Shown here in pieces: positions 60,879 through 64,000 of a stretch of 64,000 nt of DNA. Made by a program: the position numbers and the translations under genes. The notes below the pieces were generated by a model. The model saw only the letters and a list, made by a program, of their open reading frames with translations, searched no databases and had not been told where the DNA came from. Position 1 is the first letter of the stretch. Every line of letters begins with the position of its first letter. The DNA comes from an uncultured Synechococcus sp. (GTDB lineage Bacteria; Cyanobacteriota; Cyanobacteriia; PCC-6307; Cyanobiaceae): contig CAJXPL010000009.1 of the NCBI GenBank assembly GCA_913057985.1, positions 22,513 to 86,512 on the forward strand, written 5' to 3'.

Positions 60879-61643
60879 TCAGGACGCCTCCAAGGCCAGG
60901 AACGCCATCAGATCCGCCGTCGGCTGCGGTGGCCAGCGGCGCACCTGCTCCAGCCAATCGGCCTGGCGGTAACGCTGATCCAGGCCGGCCGCCGCGGCCC
61001 AGTGGCTTTCGGCTTCACCACTGGATCCTTCGCGCCAGAGCAGGCCGCTGAGGGCCGCCCGAGCGTCGGCGAACAAGGGATAGCGACGGATCAGTTTGCG
61101 CAATTCCGCCTCCGCCCAATCGAGATCTCCTGCTTGCCAGGCCGCCAGCGCCTCACTGGAGCGGGCCATGGCGAAGCCGGGGCGGGCAAGAGCAGCCTGG
61201 CCATAAAGCTCTCGCGCCAAAGGCCAGTCCCCTTGCGAGCCACGCACATTGGCCAGGTTGTAGAGGGCTGAGGCATCCTGCGGATCGCGCTCCAGAATCC
61301 AGAGATAGTCGTCCGCTGCCGCGGACCAGTCCTGAAGCGCTTCCTCCGCCGTGCCCCGGTTCAGATGCGGGTCGCTTTCCTCCGGCGCCAGCACAATCGA
61401 GGCGCTCTGATCGTCGATGGCCCCGGACGCATCCCCGAGGGCCAGACGCACATTGCCGCGGTTGCTCAGCGCTGCTGCATCCTCTGGAGCCTGCTCCAGA
61501 AAGCGGTCCCAAAGGGGCAACGCCTCCACAAAATCCCCCTGACGGCTTGCCGTCAGCGCCTGCTCATAAAGCCCCTGCAGATCGAGGGCCTGCACTGGCA
61601 GGGCCAGCACCAAACTCATCAACAGGACGAGAAACCGGTTCAT
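60879..61643 (-). CDS. TPR-repeat protein with signal peptide
   Basis: 254 aa. A cleavable signal peptide is likely ([16 protein letters not shown], about residues 4-19), so it would be periplasmic or thylakoid-lumenal. At least four TPR-like repeats follow, for example [37 protein letters not shown] and [18 protein letters not shown]. It overlaps ruvB by ATGA. The binding partner is unknown. Confidence 0.85.
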   Translation of the reverse strand: MNRFLVLLMSLVLALPVQALDLQGLYEQALTASRQGDFVEALPLWDRFLEQAPEDAAALSNRGNVRLALGDASGAIDDQSASIVLAPEESDPHLNRGTAEEALQDWSAAADDYLWILERDPQDASALYNLANVRGSQGDWPLARELYGQAALARPGFAMARSSEALAAWQAGDLDWAEAELRKLIRRYPLFADARAALSGLLWREGSSGEAESHWAAAAGLDQRYRQADWLEQVRRWPPQPTADLMAFLALEAS

Positions 61644-62686
61644 GCCGCCTCGGCCAGATGACTGCGGGCCGCATCCGTGACCATGCGGCCGCGGGGGGTG
61701 CGCATCAGCAACCCCTGTTGCAACAAAAACGGCTCTACCACGGTCTCCAGGGTGACGGGATCGTCGCCAAGGGCCGCCGCCAGAGTCTCCAGGCCCACCG
61801 GGCCACCACCATGGTGGTCGATCAGCAGCTGCAGCAAACGCCGATCGCTGGCATCGAGGCCCCGATGATCCACGCGGTGCAGGCTCAGAGCCTCTCCGAC
61901 AAGGGCCTGATCAATTGCTCCACTGCTCCCGCCACGCACGCTGGCCACATCTCGCACCCGGCGCAGCAGGCGGTTGGCAATCCTGGGCGTACCGCGGCAA
62001 GAGGCGGCAATGCTGCTGCGGGCCTGCGGTGTGAGGGTGACCCCGATCAGCCCGGCGGTGCGCTCGACGATCGCTTCCAGGTCGTCCTGACCGTAAAACT
62101 CCAACCGCTGGATCAGGCCGAACCGGTCCCGCAGCGGGGAGCTCAGCGATCCGGCGCGGGTGGTGGCCCCCACAAGGGTGAAAGGCGGCAAGTCGAGGGA
62201 ACGGGTTCGTGCTGTGCTGCCCTTGCCGACGGTGAGATCGAGGCGACGGTCTTCCATCGCCGGATAAAGCAGCTCCTCCGCCACCCGGCTCAGGCGATGA
62301 ATCTCGTCAATGAACAGCAGATCACGGGGCTGCAGGTTGACCAACAACCCAACGATGTCGCGCGGGCGTTCCAAGGCCGGTGCACTGGTGACCTTGCACT
62401 GCACCCCCATTTCTTCGGCCAACACCATGGCCATGGTGGTTTTGCCCAAACCCGGCGGGCCATAGAGCAACACATGATCGAGGGCATCGCCGCGGCCAAG
62501 CGCCGCCTCCACCGCAATGCCCAGCACCTGCTTGAGCTCGCTCTGGCCGATGTAGTCGTTCAGGCGCTGGGGCCGAAGCTTGTCTTCCGGCCGACTCACC
62601 ACCTCTTCAGGTACCGGCTGGGGGTCCACCAGCGCTTCAGGGCGGCGTGGTGGCTTGCGACCGGAGCTGGAGGAGACAATCGCCAT
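61640..62686 (-). CDS. ruvB: Holliday junction branch-migration helicase RuvB
   Basis: 348 aa. AAA+ motor that drives branch migration with RuvA. Blocks: [18 protein letters not shown], Walker [19 protein letters not shown], Walker [21 protein letters not shown], sensor [19 protein letters not shown] and a C-terminal winged helix. The ATG at 62686 gives the usual N-terminus; a longer in-frame reading overlaps smpB. It heads a minus-strand operon of five genes and is divergent from smpB with a 50-base gap. Confidence 0.96.
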   Translation of the reverse strand: MAIVSSSSGRKPPRRPEALVDPQPVPEEVVSRPEDKLRPQRLNDYIGQSELKQVLGIAVEAALGRGDALDHVLLYGPPGLGKTTMAMVLAEEMGVQCKVTSAPALERPRDIVGLLVNLQPRDLLFIDEIHRLSRVAEELLYPAMEDRRLDLTVGKGSTARTRSLDLPPFTLVGATTRAGSLSSPLRDRFGLIQRLEFYGQDDLEAIVERTAGLIGVTLTPQARSSIAASCRGTPRIANRLLRRVRDVASVRGGSSGAIDQALVGEALSLHRVDHRGLDASDRRLLQLLIDHHGGGPVGLETLAAALGDDPVTLETVVEPFLLQQGLLMRTPRGRMVTDAARSHLAEAA

Positions 62687-62736
62687 GCGGGCAGGGTACC
62701 CAGACCTGGATAGGGTCGGAAGACGCAGCCGCAGCC

Positions 62737-63237
62737 ATGGCCAAGGGAGGAGCGAAAAAAGCAGCCGCAGCCGCGGCACGGGCCGCCGCCAATCGGATGC
62801 TGGCGGACAACCGGCAGGCACGGCACCAGTACGAGATCCTCGAAACCCTCGAAACCGGTATCGAGCTGGTGGGCACCGAGGTGAAGTCGATCCGCAACGG
62901 CAAGGCCAACCTGCGCGATGGCTTCTGCCTGATCCGCAATGGAGAGCTGCAATTGCACAACGTGCACATCTCACCCCACACCCACGCCGGCAGTTACTTC
63001 AACCACGACCCACTGCGCACCCGAAAACTGCTGGCCCATCGCCGTGAGATCGACAAGCTTCGCGGTTTGGTGGATCAGAAAGGCCTGACGCTGATCCCCC
63101 TCAACATTCACCTCAAGGGGTCCTGGATCAAGCTCACCATCGGGCTGGGCAAAGGGCGCAAATTGCACGACAAGCGCGCCGCCGAAAAGGAAAAGCAATC
63201 CAAGAAGGACGTGAAAGCAGCGATGGAGCGCTACTGA
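62737..63237 (+). CDS. smpB: SsrA-binding protein SmpB
   Basis: 166 aa. Brings tmRNA to stalled ribosomes. Family blocks: [55 protein letters not shown] and the basic tail [18 protein letters not shown]. The first 20 residues are Ala/Lys-rich. The ATG at 62737 is the family start. tmRNA itself is not in this window. The end overlaps the convergent gene by seven bases. Confidence 0.96.
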   Translation: MAKGGAKKAAAAAARAAANRMLADNRQARHQYEILETLETGIELVGTEVKSIRNGKANLRDGFCLIRNGELQLHNVHISPHTHAGSYFNHDPLRTRKLLAHRREIDKLRGLVDQKGLTLIPLNIHLKGSWIKLTIGLGKGRKLHDKRAAEKEKQSKKDVKAAMERY

Positions 63238-63974
63238 TCGAGCGGGTCCGCCCGACAAGACAGGGTGAACAGACTCGAAGAGACCCCTTCGTTGGTGACC
63301 AACACCTGCAGCGGCGAGCCCGCTTCAGGTGCAATCCGAGTCACCCGCAGGGGACCACGCTCCGCCTCCACCTGCCCATTGACGCCGAAAACCATCATCT
63401 GCATCAGCGGTGTGCCGTTGATGCCCAGGGCCACGGCATCACCTGCTGGAGCCTCCACCAGCACCAAACGCGCGCCACCGGCAGGGATGGGCAACGACGT
63501 GATGGAGGGTTCAAGCGGGCGCGCTTTGAGCCGCACGATTTCAACGTCATCAAGGCTCTGAATCGCCGCTGCAATCCAGAGCTGAAGAAAGGGGTCGGCG
63601 GGTTTCCGGCCACGCATGGTGACCGGCAGCAGATCCTTGGCTCCAGCACTCACCAGATGCTCCACGACCCGCGGATGAACGCCCTGTTTCAACAGCGCCT
63701 CACGCGGCTGCTGCCAGTCCCCTGCCCCCAAACGCCCCAACTGGGCCCGAATCGCCGGCGGCAGCAAGGCAATCCGAGCCAGCCATTGCTCGGCCAGCTC
63801 GGTCCAGACCCTGCGTAACGGCGCATCCTGCTGCGGCTCCGTGCTGAGCTGGCTGGCATCCACAAGTTCGACAAACCAGCCGCGATCCACTTGAAGCGCC
63901 CGCAGCCGGCTGAGCAATTGCTGGCGTTGATCCAGCTCCGCCGACGGCAGGCTGACGACGGGCGCCGAAGCCAT
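63231..63974 (-). CDS. protein of unknown function
   Basis: 247 aa; the ATG at 63974 is chosen, though the frame stays open to the right edge. I do not recognise it. The N-terminal half is helical ([18 protein letters not shown] and [13 protein letters not shown]) and the C-terminal half beta-rich with [20 protein letters not shown] and [16 protein letters not shown]. No membrane span or signal is visible. It ends seven bases inside smpB. Confidence 0.6.
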   Translation of the reverse strand: MASAPVVSLPSAELDQRQQLLSRLRALQVDRGWFVELVDASQLSTEPQQDAPLRRVWTELAEQWLARIALLPPAIRAQLGRLGAGDWQQPREALLKQGVHPRVVEHLVSAGAKDLLPVTMRGRKPADPFLQLWIAAAIQSLDDVEIVRLKARPLEPSITSLPIPAGGARLVLVEAPAGDAVALGINGTPLMQMMVFGVNGQVEAERGPLRVTRIAPEAGSPLQVLVTNEGVSSSLFTLSCRADPLDQ

Positions 63975-64000
63975 CGAGAACGCCGTCAAGATTGCCCGTG

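Overview
The window looks like a marine picocyanobacterium of the Synechococcus type. It is GC-rich and very densely packed. It carries psaC for photosystem I, heme oxygenase for bilin synthesis, ndhS for the photosynthetic NDH-1 complex and glycolate oxidase subunits. The psaC-acpP-fabF-tkt order and the selD-dehydrogenase fusion are also familiar from cyanobacteria. I name no strain: nothing here was searched against a database.

Left end (1-5.9 kb): a type I secretion operon on the minus strand (peptidyl-prolyl isomerase, ABC exporter, HlyD adaptor running off the edge), then galE. 5.9-10.5 kb: a dehydrogenase-SelD fusion, a GT39-like membrane glycosyltransferase and the CCA-adding enzyme. 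10.5-19.5 kb: the four KDO enzymes kdsD, kdsC, kdsB and kdsA, interspersed with a GT8-like gene, the helicase pcrA and three sulfotransferase-like genes. 19.5-29.8 kb: a minus-strand run of heme oxygenase, five GT4-type glycosyltransferases, a half-size ABC exporter and a sulfotransferase, mostly joined by 1-8 base overlaps. Together these make a surface-polysaccharide region, probably producing a sulfated and possibly KDO-containing glycan.

30-43 kb: MTA/SAH nucleosidase, a GtrA-YdjC fusion facing a GtrB-like GT2, isocitrate dehydrogenase, an AT-rich sulfotransferase that looks imported, glcF and glcE with a DUF1537 kinase between them on the other strand, a sugar epimerase, a hydrolase and a Na+/H+ antiporter. 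43-49.7 kb: glycogen phosphorylase, two uncharacterised small proteins, tRNA-Arg(CCT), RNase P RNA, RNase III, a K+ channel, ndhS and rimM. 49.7-57.2 kb: manC, glmS, psaC, acpP, fabF and tktA. 57.2-64 kb: thiC with a TPP riboswitch, then an operon ruvB - TPR - M20 amidohydrolase - small membrane protein - HEAT protein, smpB, and a protein of unknown function.

No insertion sequence, prophage, CRISPR array or integrase was seen. The only gene-free stretch over 300 bases (46754-47368) is filled by tRNA-Arg and rnpB. The most unusual points are the psaC terminator hairpin ending two bases before the glmS start codon, the KDO and sulfotransferase gene mix, the GtrA-YdjC and dehydrogenase-SelD fusions, and several long tail-to-tail gene overlaps.
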